From NCBI GenBank assembly GCA_030431555.1, contig JAUIIP010000003.1:1-42965 (forward strand): a stretch of DNA of 42,965 nucleotides, read 5' to 3'. Below, in pieces: positions 1-10,329 of this stretch. Position 1 is the first letter of the stretch; each line of letters begins with the position of its first letter. Origin of the DNA: a bacterium (lineage in GTDB: Bacteria > Bdellovibrionota_C > UBA2361 > SZUA-149 > JAGRAN01). The notes under the pieces were generated by a model. The model saw nothing but the letters and a program-made list of their open reading frames with translations, searched no databases and was not told the origin of the DNA. Made by a program: the position numbers and the translations under genes.

Positions 1-2
1 AC

Positions 3-266
3 CAGCAGCTCGAAAAGGCGGGACGCGTCGCCGACTACCTGGAATTTGCTGAGCTTATGTGCCGCGACGCTCTGATGCGCAACGAATCCTGCGGTGGACA
101 TTTCCGCGAAGAATATCAGACAGCAGAAGGCGAAGCGCTGCGAGATGATGAAAACTACGCCTTCGTCGGTGCCTGGGAATACACCGGAGAGGGAAATTCG
201 CCGAAGCTTCACAGAGAGCCCCTTGAATTCGAAAACGTTGAACTGGCGGTAAGGAGCTACAAGTAA
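3..266 (+). CDS. sdhA: Succinate dehydrogenase/fumarate reductase flavoprotein subunit, C-terminal fragment (5' end outside window)
   Basis: Open frame from the window edge ending at TAA 264-266; translation ...[40 protein letters not shown] resembles the SdhA/FrdA C-terminus; overlaps sdhB by 1 nt (TAATG). Confidence 0.9.
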   Translation, partial: QQLEKAGRVADYLEFAELMCRDALMRNESCGGHFREEYQTAEGEALRDDENYAFVGAWEYTGEGNSPKLHREPLEFENVELAVRSYK

Positions 267-1009
267 TGAATTTTACGCTTCACGTTTGGAGGCAAAGCAG
301 CAAAGACGCGCCGGGCAAGATGGTTGTTTACGAAGCGCGCGATATCAGTCCCGACTCCTCGTTCATCGAGATGATTGATATCGTCAACTCTGAGCTTGCC
401 GAAAAGGGCCAGGATCCTATCGCTTATGAAGCCGACTGCTTAGAAGGTATCTGCGGTTCTTGTTGCATGACTATCAACGGTCTGCCGCACGGTCCGGGAC
501 GCGGAGCAACCACTTGTCAGCTTCACATGAGGAGCTTTGAAGACGGTCAGCATATTTTCATCGAGCCATTCCGCTCCGCAGCCTTTCCACTGATCAAGGA
601 CTTGATGATTGATAGAAGCTCCTTTGACCGAATTATCCAAGCCGGCGGCTTTATCAGCGTTAATACCGGCGGCCCGCAAGACGCAAACAACATACCGATC
701 GCGAAGCAAGAAGCAGATCTCGCGTTTGACGCTGCGCAATGTATCGGCTGCGGCGCATGCGTTGCCGGATGTAAGAACGGAGCGGCAATGCTGTTTACTG
801 CGGCAAAGGTGGCTCAACTGGCCCATCTGCCCCAGGGACAGCCCGAGCGCTACCGGCGTGTGATTCGCATGGTCGAGTCTATGGACAACGAGGGTTTTGG
901 CGGCTGCACGAACCAATACGAATGCGAAGCCGTGTGCCCCAAGGAGATATCTGTCCGATATATCGCGGAAATGAACCGCGATTTTATCAAGGCCAAGCTT
1001 TGTAAGTAA
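266..1009 (+). CDS. sdhB: Succinate dehydrogenase/fumarate reductase iron-sulfur subunit
   Basis: 2Fe-2S motif [15 protein letters not shown] and 4Fe-4S motifs [11 protein letters not shown] and [15 protein letters not shown]. Confidence 0.93.
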   Translation: MNFTLHVWRQSSKDAPGKMVVYEARDISPDSSFIEMIDIVNSELAEKGQDPIAYEADCLEGICGSCCMTINGLPHGPGRGATTCQLHMRSFEDGQHIFIEPFRSAAFPLIKDLMIDRSSFDRIIQAGGFISVNTGGPQDANNIPIAKQEADLAFDAAQCIGCGACVAGCKNGAAMLFTAAKVAQLAHLPQGQPERYRRVIRMVESMDNEGFGGCTNQYECEAVCPKEISVRYIAEMNRDFIKAKLCK

Positions 1010-1022
1010 GCGTTCTTAGCGG

Positions 1023-1048
1023 CAGCTGAGCCCCGTCAGCTGTTTCTT
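1023..1048 (+). terminator. Putative terminator after sdhB
   Basis: CAGCTGA-GCCCCG-TCAGCTG followed by TTTCTT. Confidence 0.5.
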
Positions 1049-1120
1049 ACTGAAGCATCCCCACAAACCAGGTAAGCTTTTCGGCTGAGGGCCCCGTGAT
1101 TCCTCCAGCCGAGCAACGCA

Positions 1121-3526
1121 ATGTTTTTCAGGCTAAATACAAAGCGAACTGTGCTTTCCTGCCTGGCGGCCGCCGGGTTAAGCGTCATAAGTGTCGTACT
1201 GGCACTCACGCTCAGCATACGCGAAGCGATCCCCGGAAGTGTTCTGCATCTAGATCCACGAGTAGAAGGAGTGCTTGAGGACGGCAGAATCGCCGGCTTG
1301 CTGCATTTTAGCGATCCGCGAGTTTCCCCCTTATTCACCGGCCTGGAACTCACGTTAAAAAAGCGCAATTCAAACTCCATTGATGCTCGCTACCGCTGGG
1401 GGGAGCGGACAAGTGAGGAAATCAATCTGAAAGGCCCGACTCTGCTCACTCCTCCCGTAGAGCACGGCTACAGCACGCTCGGCGGCTTAGACCTAAGTCT
1501 TCAGCCCTCAGTCAGCCGCCAGCCGACTTTTGTCCGCTCGCTGCATGTCCGGAGCAGCTTCGCATTTGCGGTTCCAAGTCTAAAATTTGGACTACTGACC
1601 AGCGGTGCATTGCTGATGCTCGTCTTATTTGCGGCCCTATGCTCCTACGATCCGTCCCTTCGCGGAGTAATGATCGCACCGATTGTCTCGACCTATCTCT
1701 TATCAACAGCATTACTCTTGATTTCTCCAACTCCCGACTGGGCATACTTAATCTGGTTCTTCATCCTGGGCGGCTTGCTGCTGGCCGGTTACGGCATCCG
1801 TCATTTGCTTCAACTCAGGGCCAGCGCACCGCCTTATCAACCGCCTTCGGGCCTGCGGCTTCGCGATCAACCGTGGCTGCTTGGCAGTCTACTAGCGGTC
1901 GCAGCCGGTGCTGCTTTGATTCGTTTGACCGGCGTCGCCTTCGGTCTTCCGCAGTTCTATATTCCCGACGAGGAGTGGGTGGCTACGCGGGCGGCACAAA
2001 TGATATACGAGCGAACGGTGCTTCCCGGAACATACGGCATCGCGAGCGGAGTAGTATATCTAGCCTGCCTGCTTAGCTTGGCTTTGGACCCCCTACTCGG
2101 AGGAGTCAGTGATCCCGTCAGCATAGCGATTGTCGGGCGCTGTTTCGTAGCAGCTCTTGGAGTGCTGAGCGTACTTCTGGTTTTTGGAATTGGAAGAATT
2201 CTCTTCGGGATTGAAGCCGGTCTGCTGGCCGCGGCGATGCTGGCAGTTGCACCGCTCCATGTAATATGCAGCCGCTACTTACTACACGGCGTGCCCTTTG
2301 TTTTTTTAGTCCTGCTGACAACGCTGTTTAGTGTCCAAGCGCTTTCTCGCAAGAGCTGGCGCGCGTTTTTGCTCGCTGCAATCAGCGCGGGGATTTCGCT
2401 TTCGTTTTCATGGCAGGCAGCGGCCTTGATTCCTGTTGTTTTCGCCGGACCGTTTATAGCTTTTGCAGCGGCGCAGCCCGAACGGTTCTCGGGAAACTCG
2501 TCTGCGTTTAGAGATTATCTCCTGACTTGGAATCCACGCCGACATATTATACCAATGTTCCGTCGTGCAATTCCCGGCCTCGGCTTGTTTGTGTTGAGTT
2601 CATTTGTCAGCATGCCGTTTGTATTTGCTGACTTTGCGGGATTTCGCGCTGCGACGGCTGCAAAGCTCAAGCTGTGGGTCTCCGACGCATCTCTTATCTT
2701 TTCACCGGCCTCGGATTTCCTGATGCAGCACTTCAGAGAAAGTCTCTGGACCTCTCTCAGCATCCCTCCGGCAGTACTCGCACTGCTAGGTTGCGGCTGG
2801 CTTCTGGCAAGACGCAGGCTGCCCGACATCATTTTGCTTTATCTGCTTGCTGCCTCGTATTTAGCTGCAGAACTCTCTCTCCCGCGTGATGCCTTGTTTC
2901 CTGAGCAGGCTTTTTTGATTTGCGTTCCCTTTCTGTCACTTGCATTCGGAGCAGGTGGTTCGGCGCTGTATCGCTGGTTCTTAAGCCTTCCAAGTAAGCG
3001 CTGGGTCATTCCGAAGCGCGGAAGCTCCACAACAATCGAGGCCCTCCCTTCTTCATGGCGAGTTCACTTCGTAGTGCTCGTAGCGGCATTAGTTCTAGCG
3101 CAGGCAGCTTTTGACGATTTGCGACTAGCAGCGGGGATTACGGCCGATACGCGGGAACTTGCCGCAGATTGGATGAAGCAAAATGTCACCGCGCAGTCTA
3201 AAGTCATTATCGACTCCGGCAAGTATGGTCCGAAGCTTGATGAACTTGGGTTAATTTCAGTCGATGCCGCTAGTTCGAATATTTTACTATCGACTCAGAG
3301 CGTGCTGCGAAGCGACGCAGACTATCTCGTTATTTCAAGTTTATACGGCCGGTATCTGGCCAAGCACGGCAGCATGAAGCAGCGCTATCTCTACGAAAGA
3401 CTGCGAGACTCGCTTGAGCCGACAGCAGTATTCGAGGACCGCAGGCAGCAGTACGGCTTTCATCAGCCGATCATTCGAATCTACAATCTGGAGCAGATTC
3501 GCGACGAGTCGCAGCGCAGTTATTAA
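1121..3526 (+). CDS. Multi-pass membrane glycosyltransferase, GT39/ArnT/PMT-like
   Basis: 801 aa, many hydrophobic segments; FYIPDEEWVATRAAQMIY and RYLLHGVPFVFLVLL resemble family-39 glycosyltransferases. Confidence 0.75.
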   Translation: MFFRLNTKRTVLSCLAAAGLSVISVVLALTLSIREAIPGSVLHLDPRVEGVLEDGRIAGLLHFSDPRVSPLFTGLELTLKKRNSNSIDARYRWGERTSEEINLKGPTLLTPPVEHGYSTLGGLDLSLQPSVSRQPTFVRSLHVRSSFAFAVPSLKFGLLTSGALLMLVLFAALCSYDPSLRGVMIAPIVSTYLLSTALLLISPTPDWAYLIWFFILGGLLLAGYGIRHLLQLRASAPPYQPPSGLRLRDQPWLLGSLLAVAAGAALIRLTGVAFGLPQFYIPDEEWVATRAAQMIYERTVLPGTYGIASGVVYLACLLSLALDPLLGGVSDPVSIAIVGRCFVAALGVLSVLLVFGIGRILFGIEAGLLAAAMLAVAPLHVICSRYLLHGVPFVFLVLLTTLFSVQALSRKSWRAFLLAAISAGISLSFSWQAAALIPVVFAGPFIAFAAAQPERFSGNSSAFRDYLLTWNPRRHIIPMFRRAIPGLGLFVLSSFVSMPFVFADFAGFRAATAAKLKLWVSDASLIFSPASDFLMQHFRESLWTSLSIPPAVLALLGCGWLLARRRLPDIILLYLLAASYLAAELSLPRDALFPEQAFLICVPFLSLAFGAGGSALYRWFLSLPSKRWVIPKRGSSTTIEALPSSWRVHFVVLVAALVLAQAAFDDLRLAAGITADTRELAADWMKQNVTAQSKVIIDSGKYGPKLDELGLISVDAASSNILLSTQSVLRSDADYLVISSLYGRYLAKHGSMKQRYLYERLRDSLEPTAVFEDRRQQYGFHQPIIRIYNLEQIRDESQRSY

Positions 3527-3650
3527 TTCTGGCGTAATTACAAGGCCTTAGAAGCGCAAAACGTTCGCTACCCAACCCAAGCTTCACTCAAGTGCACGTC
3601 CGACTAAGTCGATAATATTACTGAGGCTTGTCCTCCCCAAACTTGAGGTC

Positions 3651-5597
3651 GTGTTGGATTCAACAGAAACGCAAACCCATGACACGCTCGTCGAAGAGCT
3701 AACGCCCGGTTCGCTTATCGCCGGACGCTACGAGATTGTTAAGCTGCTTGGGACTGGCGGCATGGGTTCCGTTTACCTTGCCAGGGACCGAATACTTGGT
3801 GCAGAAGAAGTCGCCGTAAAAATTCTACATCGTCAATTTGCATACGACACGAAGTATACGCAGCGCTTCCTGCGCGAAGTGCAGCTGATGCGCCGAGTAA
3901 ATCATAACAATGTTATTCGCACATATGATGTCGGAGCCGACGGCGACATAGTCTATTTCTCAATGGAGCTTATCAGAGGGACCTGTCTGCTGAGTGTCAT
4001 GGAGAACGGCGAACTGTCTATCGACCAGCTGCTCGATATCACAGTGCAGATCTGTGAAGGTCTCGAAGCAATTCACAGCGCCAACATTATTCACCGCGAC
4101 CTAAAGCCGGAAAACGTAATGTACCTTCGCGACGGCTCAATAAAGATTGCCGACTTCGGCGTTGCCAGGCCGGAGCAGTCTCAGCTGACTGAGCACAACG
4201 AGGTAATAGGATCCGCCGCCTACATGGCTCCGGAGATTTGGCTCGGAGAAGGTATTTCTTCAAAAATCGATTTATACAGCCTGGGGATTATCTTATACGA
4301 ATTGTTTACAGGCATCTTGCCGTTTGAAGCGGAAACTCCCGCTTTAGCGATGCGAATGCACCTTGACCGCACACCGACACCTCCGAATCAGCATAATCCT
4401 GAAATCCCGCGCTGGCTTAATCGGCTGATTCTACGCCTGCTGGAAAAGTCACCAAACCATCGCCCCAGCAGCGCTCGGGAAGTGATAGAGTACATAAAGA
4501 ACTCTCGTGAAAGATCGAAAAAGTCCGGTCGAAACGGCATGTCGAGCTCTCATGCTTTTCTTAAGCAGCTCGAAGCTACTACTCGCAAGGCGACTGATGA
4601 GACCGCCGAAAAGACCAGCAAACGAGATTCCAGCAAGATACGCCGCTCGCTTTCTTTGCCGGTGCTCAAAAAGCAGCCGCGATTTATCCATAAGATAACA
4701 AAGCGTAAAAAATCTGCTGTTCACAAGGAGCGGCATTTCGATCCGGCCGTGCTGTTGCGAACCGGATTGAAAGCAGTGCTAAGCTGCGTCCTCCTACTCT
4801 CGGCAGCTGCCTTGGTCGGCCATTGGTCCGGGTTTGAGTACACAATGCTCGACGAAGGCACGCAGACAGTTTTCTCGATTACCCTGCCCGACATCTCGCC
4901 GAGCGCTGAAGTGAGTGAGGTCTTATGGGCTCTTTTCGGCCCTTCAATCGTCTTCATTATGCTGCTAGCGCTGCCGGGAACTGCCTTAGGTGCATTAGGA
5001 GGCTCGCTTCGAAGATCGTTTGGAGCGTGGACTTCATTTTGCGGCCTATATCTCTGCACGGGCGTGGGCCTGTTCCTGTACCACTTGTATCCCATTATCG
5101 AGCGCTGGGAGTTCGACAGTCTTTCTATTATCGGTGCAGCCAATGCGGCGAGGACTCAGCTTGCTGAGCTGGCATCGCTTCTTCCGCAGATCACTTCATT
5201 CACTGCGACGGTTCTTTCCAGCGGGGTCATCCTCGAACAATCGAACTCACAGTCGATACTTAGCAATGTCGTTTGGTTCGCCCTGTTCGCCGTGCATGTT
5301 TGGATAATTGTGGTGATAGGACGCCGAGCCTTAGGCAGAACCTGTAAGAAGCCGGAACAGATTTATTTCGTGCTGCCCACCGCAATTGCGGCTCTGATTG
5401 GAATGGCAATGTATTCGGAGAAAGTGCAGGCGCTTTTGGACGCGCTGACATTGTCAAAACTCCAAGTCGGCTCGTATGTGCTTAATCTTCCGGTAGTAAT
5501 TCCCGGCACGGCTCTAGCCTGCTGGTCGCTTATTCTGCTCTGCGTCTGGGCTTTAATCCCGGCAGTCGGTGGAACTCACGCTAAGAGCGACTTATAA
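3651..5597 (+). CDS. Serine/threonine protein kinase with C-terminal multi-pass membrane domain (GTG start)
   Basis: GTGGMGSVYLARD P-loop, HRDLKPENV catalytic loop, DFGVARPE; several TM segments in the C-terminal half. Confidence 0.93.
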   Translation: MLDSTETQTHDTLVEELTPGSLIAGRYEIVKLLGTGGMGSVYLARDRILGAEEVAVKILHRQFAYDTKYTQRFLREVQLMRRVNHNNVIRTYDVGADGDIVYFSMELIRGTCLLSVMENGELSIDQLLDITVQICEGLEAIHSANIIHRDLKPENVMYLRDGSIKIADFGVARPEQSQLTEHNEVIGSAAYMAPEIWLGEGISSKIDLYSLGIILYELFTGILPFEAETPALAMRMHLDRTPTPPNQHNPEIPRWLNRLILRLLEKSPNHRPSSAREVIEYIKNSRERSKKSGRNGMSSSHAFLKQLEATTRKATDETAEKTSKRDSSKIRRSLSLPVLKKQPRFIHKITKRKKSAVHKERHFDPAVLLRTGLKAVLSCVLLLSAAALVGHWSGFEYTMLDEGTQTVFSITLPDISPSAEVSEVLWALFGPSIVFIMLLALPGTALGALGGSLRRSFGAWTSFCGLYLCTGVGLFLYHLYPIIERWEFDSLSIIGAANAARTQLAELASLLPQITSFTATVLSSGVILEQSNSQSILSNVVWFALFAVHVWIIVVIGRRALGRTCKKPEQIYFVLPTAIAALIGMAMYSEKVQALLDALTLSKLQVGSYVLNLPVVIPGTALACWSLILLCVWALIPAVGGTHAKSDL

Positions 5598-5604
5598 AGC
5601 GGCG

Positions 5605-6264
5605 CTACAACGAGCTAAGCCGCTGAACTGTAGGATAGAGATCCCAGTAAACGAACCAGCCCAACACAGCTACGCAGGCATAGATTGCCGCCGTGGAAAA
5701 CCAGGTATCGCCGGAGAATGATAATGCCGGTCTCGGCCTGGATTTGTCGCCCATCGCCTTGCCGAGAAAATTCAAATTACCCGATGCGTCGAGCAACAAA
5801 TGAGAGAAGAAACCGATAAACGCTGCGCCTGCTACGTAAACACGGTCAAACCAATACAGGTCATCAAAAATCAAATATGCTAGTTGAAAAACTATAATTG
5901 CAGCAGGGATGCTGTGAATGATTCCGCGCTCTTTCGTGAACATCTGGAGTGCCCTCACAACGAAAACGCGGGTAATCAGGTAGCAGACAATCACCACCAA
6001 AGCCATTCGGGTCATTCCTCCTGCCCGCAGCTCAGGGAAGGCTTCGATAATCACTAGAGGCGCGATTGCGGCCAGGAGGGCTCCGAGTTCATGAGCAGGC
6101 TTTCCGCTGCCGTGGTCTATGTCGGGCAGCATCCCGGCGATAATGATTAGCGCCAAGGCCAACATCGCATGTTCGGGATAGATGCCAAGCACCAATATCC
6201 CACACAGCGAGTAGGCAATTCCCACTACAGTTGAAAAGGTTATGTGGCTTTCCTGCTTGGCCAT
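5605..6264 (-). CDS. Membrane-bound metal-dependent hydrolase, YdjM-like
   Basis: 219 aa, TM-rich; LPDIDHGSGKP, IIHSIPAAI and FFSHLLLDASG motifs typical of the YdjM family. Confidence 0.75.
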   Translation of the reverse strand: MAKQESHITFSTVVGIAYSLCGILVLGIYPEHAMLALALIIIAGMLPDIDHGSGKPAHELGALLAAIAPLVIIEAFPELRAGGMTRMALVVIVCYLITRVFVVRALQMFTKERGIIHSIPAAIIVFQLAYLIFDDLYWFDRVYVAGAAFIGFFSHLLLDASGNLNFLGKAMGDKSRPRPALSFSGDTWFSTAAIYACVAVLGWFVYWDLYPTVQRLSSL

Positions 6265-6400
6265 ACGATGAAAAAATATCAGGAAGAAAGCTGCGGGAAA
6301 AGAAAAACCAGCATTCCCGCCGGCTTCTCAAACATTGCTCAGGCACAGAGCCGCATGATAAACATGCTGCAAGGTACAGCGAGAAACTCGGAGTTCATTA

Positions 6401-6988
6401 ATGAATACCACCAAGCGCATCATGCTTACCGCTGCAGCCTCCCTGCTGCTGCTGGCCGGATGCTCCAAAATCTGGGGCAGCGGCGACAATACGGAAGCCC
6501 GTAAAGAACGGCTCGAAAACCCGGAAGCCATGGCCGCGGCTGATCCCGATACGCTTACGCCTGAGGAGCTTGCAATCCGGGACGCCCGCCGGGAGCGTGA
6601 CGACGAACTTCGCAGTATCGGCTCGCAGATCGATCAAAACTACGCTCGTCGGGACCAAAAGCCTTCTCCCTTCGACGATGAAATTAGAGGGCCTATATTT
6701 GTCGAAGTCCTTTGGAAGGTTCCAAAGGAAGAAGTCTTCGCTTTTCACCTGCACTACGGTCTCGCCCCGGACTCCCTGAACAAGAATGTTAGGATACCAG
6801 TTGAAAAGTTGGAGCGAGTAAGCCATCCGCTTTATGGACCAACATACCGCTATCGGCTCTACGGCATGTCGCCGGAGCAAACGACTTACGTCTCGCTTCA
6901 GGCTGAAAATCAGAACGGCATTTCGCCTCGCTCACCGGTGCTTAAAATCCCGGCGATCAATAAGCTGCGCTCCCAAGACGCGCGCTGA
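6401..6988 (+). CDS. Lipoprotein, possibly fibronectin-III-like C-terminal region
   Basis: Signal peptide with lipobox LLLAGC; 195 aa. Confidence 0.75.
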   Translation: MNTTKRIMLTAAASLLLLAGCSKIWGSGDNTEARKERLENPEAMAAADPDTLTPEELAIRDARRERDDELRSIGSQIDQNYARRDQKPSPFDDEIRGPIFVEVLWKVPKEEVFAFHLHYGLAPDSLNKNVRIPVEKLERVSHPLYGPTYRYRLYGMSPEQTTYVSLQAENQNGISPRSPVLKIPAINKLRSQDAR

Positions 6989-7011
6989 TGTGAGCGGCTC
7001 CGTCGCTCACA
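6989..7011 (+). terminator. Weak hairpin after the lipoprotein gene
   Basis: TGTGAGCG-GCTCCGT-CGCTCACA directly after the stop codon; no strong U-tract. Confidence 0.35.
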
Positions 7012-7200
7012 ACTTCTATCACTAAGCGCTGCCGAGAGGCCCTTAGCGCGCAAAGAGTCGTTTAAACTCAGAGAGTTACGATTCAGGCCATAGGCTATGT
7101 TTGTTTTTGGTTCGTGTCCTGTTAGGCTAAATATCCGCCAAACAAGATGTGCAGCGTCGGAATTCCCTTTCCGAGCCGCCGCGTACTACGGGGTTAATAG

Positions 7201-7938
7201 ATGAAATTCGAATGGTGCCCGCGCCGCATTGTTGCGGTGCTTGGAATCGCTGCTTTCATACTTCTGCTGGGAAACATTGCGGGGATATTTTCCAAGTACT
7301 ATCTCGGCTATGACTATGTTCATGGGCTGGTTCCTCTTTTTAACTTCGATGAGGAAAACAACCTTCCCTCGCTATTTTCCACACTTCTGCTCCTTAGCTG
7401 CAGTGCCCTGCTGTGGCTGATCGGAGCTTGCCGCAAGAAGCAAGCCGCGAGCGATACGCTATACTGGTTCGGCCTTGCCATCATTTTTGTTTTCCTGGCA
7501 TGCGATGAATCATTGGAAATCCACGAAAAGCTCGACCGCCCGATTAGAGCTTTACTTAACACATCAGGCCCCCTTTACTTCGCTTGGGTAATTCCTTACG
7601 GCACATTTGTCGCAGTTCTTGGCATCGTGTACTCGCGCTTCATCCTGGCTCTACCCCCGAGGATACGTTTCTTAACAATTATGTCCGGCGTATTATTTTT
7701 AACTGGTGCGCTCGGCTTTGAGCTGATTGGGAGCCAGCTGTTTATTTGGAGCGGAAAGACCGGCGGCCTAGCGTTTCGCTCTGCTGTTACACTCGAAGAG
7801 AGCTACGAAATAATCGGCGTTCTTACGTTTATTTACGCCCTGCTTTCTTACATCGAACAAGAGTTCGGAAGAATCAGCATTTCGCTGCCCAAGCGCATCA
7901 CTGAGCCCGATCAGGCTGCGCCTATGCGGGCTGCTTGA
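7201..7938 (+). CDS. Uncharacterised multi-pass membrane protein with acidic/His motifs
   Basis: 245 aa, about 7 hydrophobic segments; FNFDEENNLPSLFSTLLL, ACDESLEIHEKL, TLEESYEIIG. Confidence 0.8.
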   Translation: MKFEWCPRRIVAVLGIAAFILLLGNIAGIFSKYYLGYDYVHGLVPLFNFDEENNLPSLFSTLLLLSCSALLWLIGACRKKQAASDTLYWFGLAIIFVFLACDESLEIHEKLDRPIRALLNTSGPLYFAWVIPYGTFVAVLGIVYSRFILALPPRIRFLTIMSGVLFLTGALGFELIGSQLFIWSGKTGGLAFRSAVTLEESYEIIGVLTFIYALLSYIEQEFGRISISLPKRITEPDQAAPMRAA

Positions 7939-9427
7939 AGATACCTAGGTATTTTTCGCGCAGGTAGCGCATAAGATATTTCGCGGCAGGTGCCTCGCCG
8001 GCAGCGTTTGATATCAGCTCTCGGGGGAGATAGCAGGCTCCGTGGGAGTAGATGTTTTTACCCAGCCACCTGTGTAGACCGCCAAAGTCACCCGCTTCAA
8101 AGTCATCCTTCCACTTGGGGCTTGTCTTTTCGAAAGCTGAGAAGAGCTGAGCCGCGTAAACTGCGCCTAGGGTGTAGGTCGGGAAATAACCGAAATATCC
8201 GGCATACCAATGAACATCCTGCAAGACGCCCTCACTGGGCTTTGCTGCGCTCACGCCGAGCAATGACCTGTATTTATCGTCCCAGGCGCCAGGCAAATCG
8301 CGAGGCGCTAAGCTACCGTCCATCAGAGCCGCCTCCAACTCAAAGCGCGCAATGATATGAAGGTGATAACTAATTTCATCAGCCGCTATTCGAATGAGCG
8401 AAGGTTCAACCTTGTGCACCCAGCGGTAGAATTCGGACTGGCTACATCCCGCAAGCGCCGGAAATTTCTTGCGAGCACGCGGAAAGCAAAACTTCCAAAA
8501 CGGCTCGGAGAGTCCAACTTGACGCTCCCAGATTATCGACTGGGATTCATGAACACCGAGACTTGATGGCCTGCCTTTGGCCGTGCCGAGGTATCCCTCG
8601 TCGAGCCCCTGGTCGTACAGCCCGTGACCCGCCTCGTGTATCGCACTTGTCAGCGCGAACACGAAATCATCTTCCTCGTAGCGAGTCGTAAGGCGCACAT
8701 CCTTGGGTCCACATGTGCTGCATGATGGGTGGGTCGCCGTGTCTAAGCGTCCACAGTCAAAAGAAAACCCGAGCTGCTGCACAACTTCCCGGCATAGCTC
8801 GTATTGAACAGTTCTAGGAAAAGCTCCGTCACTGAACTGAAGTTCACTTTTACCTGCGCCAAGCTCTTCCAACTCGCCTAGCAAGGTCGTAAGTTCAGGC
8901 CTAAGTTCGGAAAAGATTGTCTCTAATTCTGCGAAGGTTATTCCGCGCTCGTAGTCGTCCAGCATAGTTTGATAGGTGTTTGCCGAACTATCGATCGCCG
9001 CCGCCCTTGCTCGGCTGGCTTCAATTAGGCTGCCAAGCAAACTCTCTACGCCGGCAAACGACTGCTCAACGCGCGCCCTCTCCCAGGCTTGAACGCTGCG
9101 GACTTTGAGCAAGGCCAATTCTCTAGTCAATTCTGCCGGCACTTTGCTGATCCGCGCTATGCGCCAGTCTGCTTCGTCGACTATCTGCTGCTGCAGCGGG
9201 CTCAAATCACCCCTGGCCTTCAAGCGCTCAAGTGTCTCGCGCAGCGCAGAACTGCCTAGGATTGCGTGATGAGCTGCACTAATGTACGCGCGCTGTTCGC
9301 CACGCCCCTCTGCCGCAGGCTCACTTAGGTTCACCTGTTGATCCCAGTCCAGCAGATGATCAATTGATTCAATGCAGGCAGCTTGACGCAGCTGCTCGCT
9401 AAGAGCGGAAAAATCATTTTGAGGCAT
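7922..9427 (-). CDS. Carboxypeptidase Taq, M32 family metallopeptidase
   Basis: HEAGHGLYDQGL (HEXXH), GVHESQSIIWERQVG, about 500 aa; ATG start overlaps the upstream stop (TGATG). Confidence 0.95.
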   Translation of the reverse strand: MPQNDFSALSEQLRQAACIESIDHLLDWDQQVNLSEPAAEGRGEQRAYISAAHHAILGSSALRETLERLKARGDLSPLQQQIVDEADWRIARISKVPAELTRELALLKVRSVQAWERARVEQSFAGVESLLGSLIEASRARAAAIDSSANTYQTMLDDYERGITFAELETIFSELRPELTTLLGELEELGAGKSELQFSDGAFPRTVQYELCREVVQQLGFSFDCGRLDTATHPSCSTCGPKDVRLTTRYEEDDFVFALTSAIHEAGHGLYDQGLDEGYLGTAKGRPSSLGVHESQSIIWERQVGLSEPFWKFCFPRARKKFPALAGCSQSEFYRWVHKVEPSLIRIAADEISYHLHIIARFELEAALMDGSLAPRDLPGAWDDKYRSLLGVSAAKPSEGVLQDVHWYAGYFGYFPTYTLGAVYAAQLFSAFEKTSPKWKDDFEAGDFGGLHRWLGKNIYSHGACYLPRELISNAAGEAPAAKYLMRYLREKYLGIFKQPA

Positions 9428-10272
9428 CAATCAGTCGAACCCCACTGCGCTTGTTGGATAACCTTAAACATAGCCGGATACAACGCTGCGCTCGAAAACA
9501 GAAAAGAACCTGCGAATACTGAGAAGTCCTCTTTTGCGGGCTCATCGAAGTTCGTGACGCGGCTGCCCGCTTCCATCGCAATTATGGATGACGCAGATAC
9601 GTCCCAGGGGGAGAGTCCGAACTCATAAAACCCGTCAAAACGTCCGCAAGCTACCCAGCATCCGTCGAGAGTCGCTGCGCCGAACCTTCGGACCCCACGC
9701 ACTTCTTTGAGGAATGCCTTAAACACATCTCCGCACCTGTCCCATGCGGCTGATTTGTCGTAAGGAAAGCCGGTAGCAATTACAGCATTGATTAACTTGT
9801 CGTTTTCGGACGATTCGATCTTCCTTGAATTCAGCGTCGCACCCGAACCGCTGGCAGCAGCGAACAATTCATCTCTGCAAGGATCGTAAACCACACCTGC
9901 TTTAGGATCTCCGTTTTCCAAGAAGCCGATCGAGATGCCGACGTGAGGGATCGAGTGAACGAAGTTCGTGGTGCCGTCGATCGGATCAATGCACCAGCTG
10001 AGGCTGTCCGCGGCTATACTCGCCAGGTTCTCGCCTTCGCTTTGCTGAAGCTTGCCAGCAGTCTCCTCGCCGATAATTTTATGACTAGGAAATCGCTTGG
10101 CTAAAAACTCCTGAATTTGGTCTTCTGCCCAGACATCAAATTCCGTCACTAAGTCGCGCGCGCCTTTGAAGTTAATTTCAAAGGCATCGGGCGAATTCAG
10201 CACATCACGCAGGCGCGCACCGACAACTCGTGCTATCTCAGCTGCTGCATCCTGCAAGCTTACATAGTTCAT
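9427..10272 (-). CDS. Inositol monophosphatase family protein
   Basis: GEETAG, WCIDPIDGTTNFVHSIPHVGISIGF and SPWDVSASSIIAMEAGS motifs. Confidence 0.93.
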   Translation of the reverse strand: MNYVSLQDAAAEIARVVGARLRDVLNSPDAFEINFKGARDLVTEFDVWAEDQIQEFLAKRFPSHKIIGEETAGKLQQSEGENLASIAADSLSWCIDPIDGTTNFVHSIPHVGISIGFLENGDPKAGVVYDPCRDELFAAASGSGATLNSRKIESSENDKLINAVIATGFPYDKSAAWDRCGDVFKAFLKEVRGVRRFGAATLDGCWVACGRFDGFYEFGLSPWDVSASSIIAMEAGSRVTNFDEPAKEDFSVFAGSFLFSSAALYPAMFKVIQQAQWGSTD

Positions 10273-10275
10273 GAT

Positions 10276-10299
10276 GACAAGCTAATCTCCTAGCTTGTC
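10276..10299 (-). promoter_or_regulatory. Perfect 9-bp hairpin with the Shine-Dalgarno of the IMPase gene in its loop
   Basis: Minus strand GACAAGCTA-GGAGAT-TAGCTTGTC-ATC-ATG. Confidence 0.45.
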
Positions 10300-10329
10300 T
10301 TTACCACAAATTGCATCTGAGCGATACGT

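Noticed and set aside
440-916. 158-aa minus-strand ORF opposite sdhB
   Set aside because: Antisense to a confidently identified gene; composition looks like a codon shadow with no family features
4721-5143. 140-aa minus-strand ORF inside the Ser/Thr kinase gene
   Set aside because: Shadow ORF in a clear coding region
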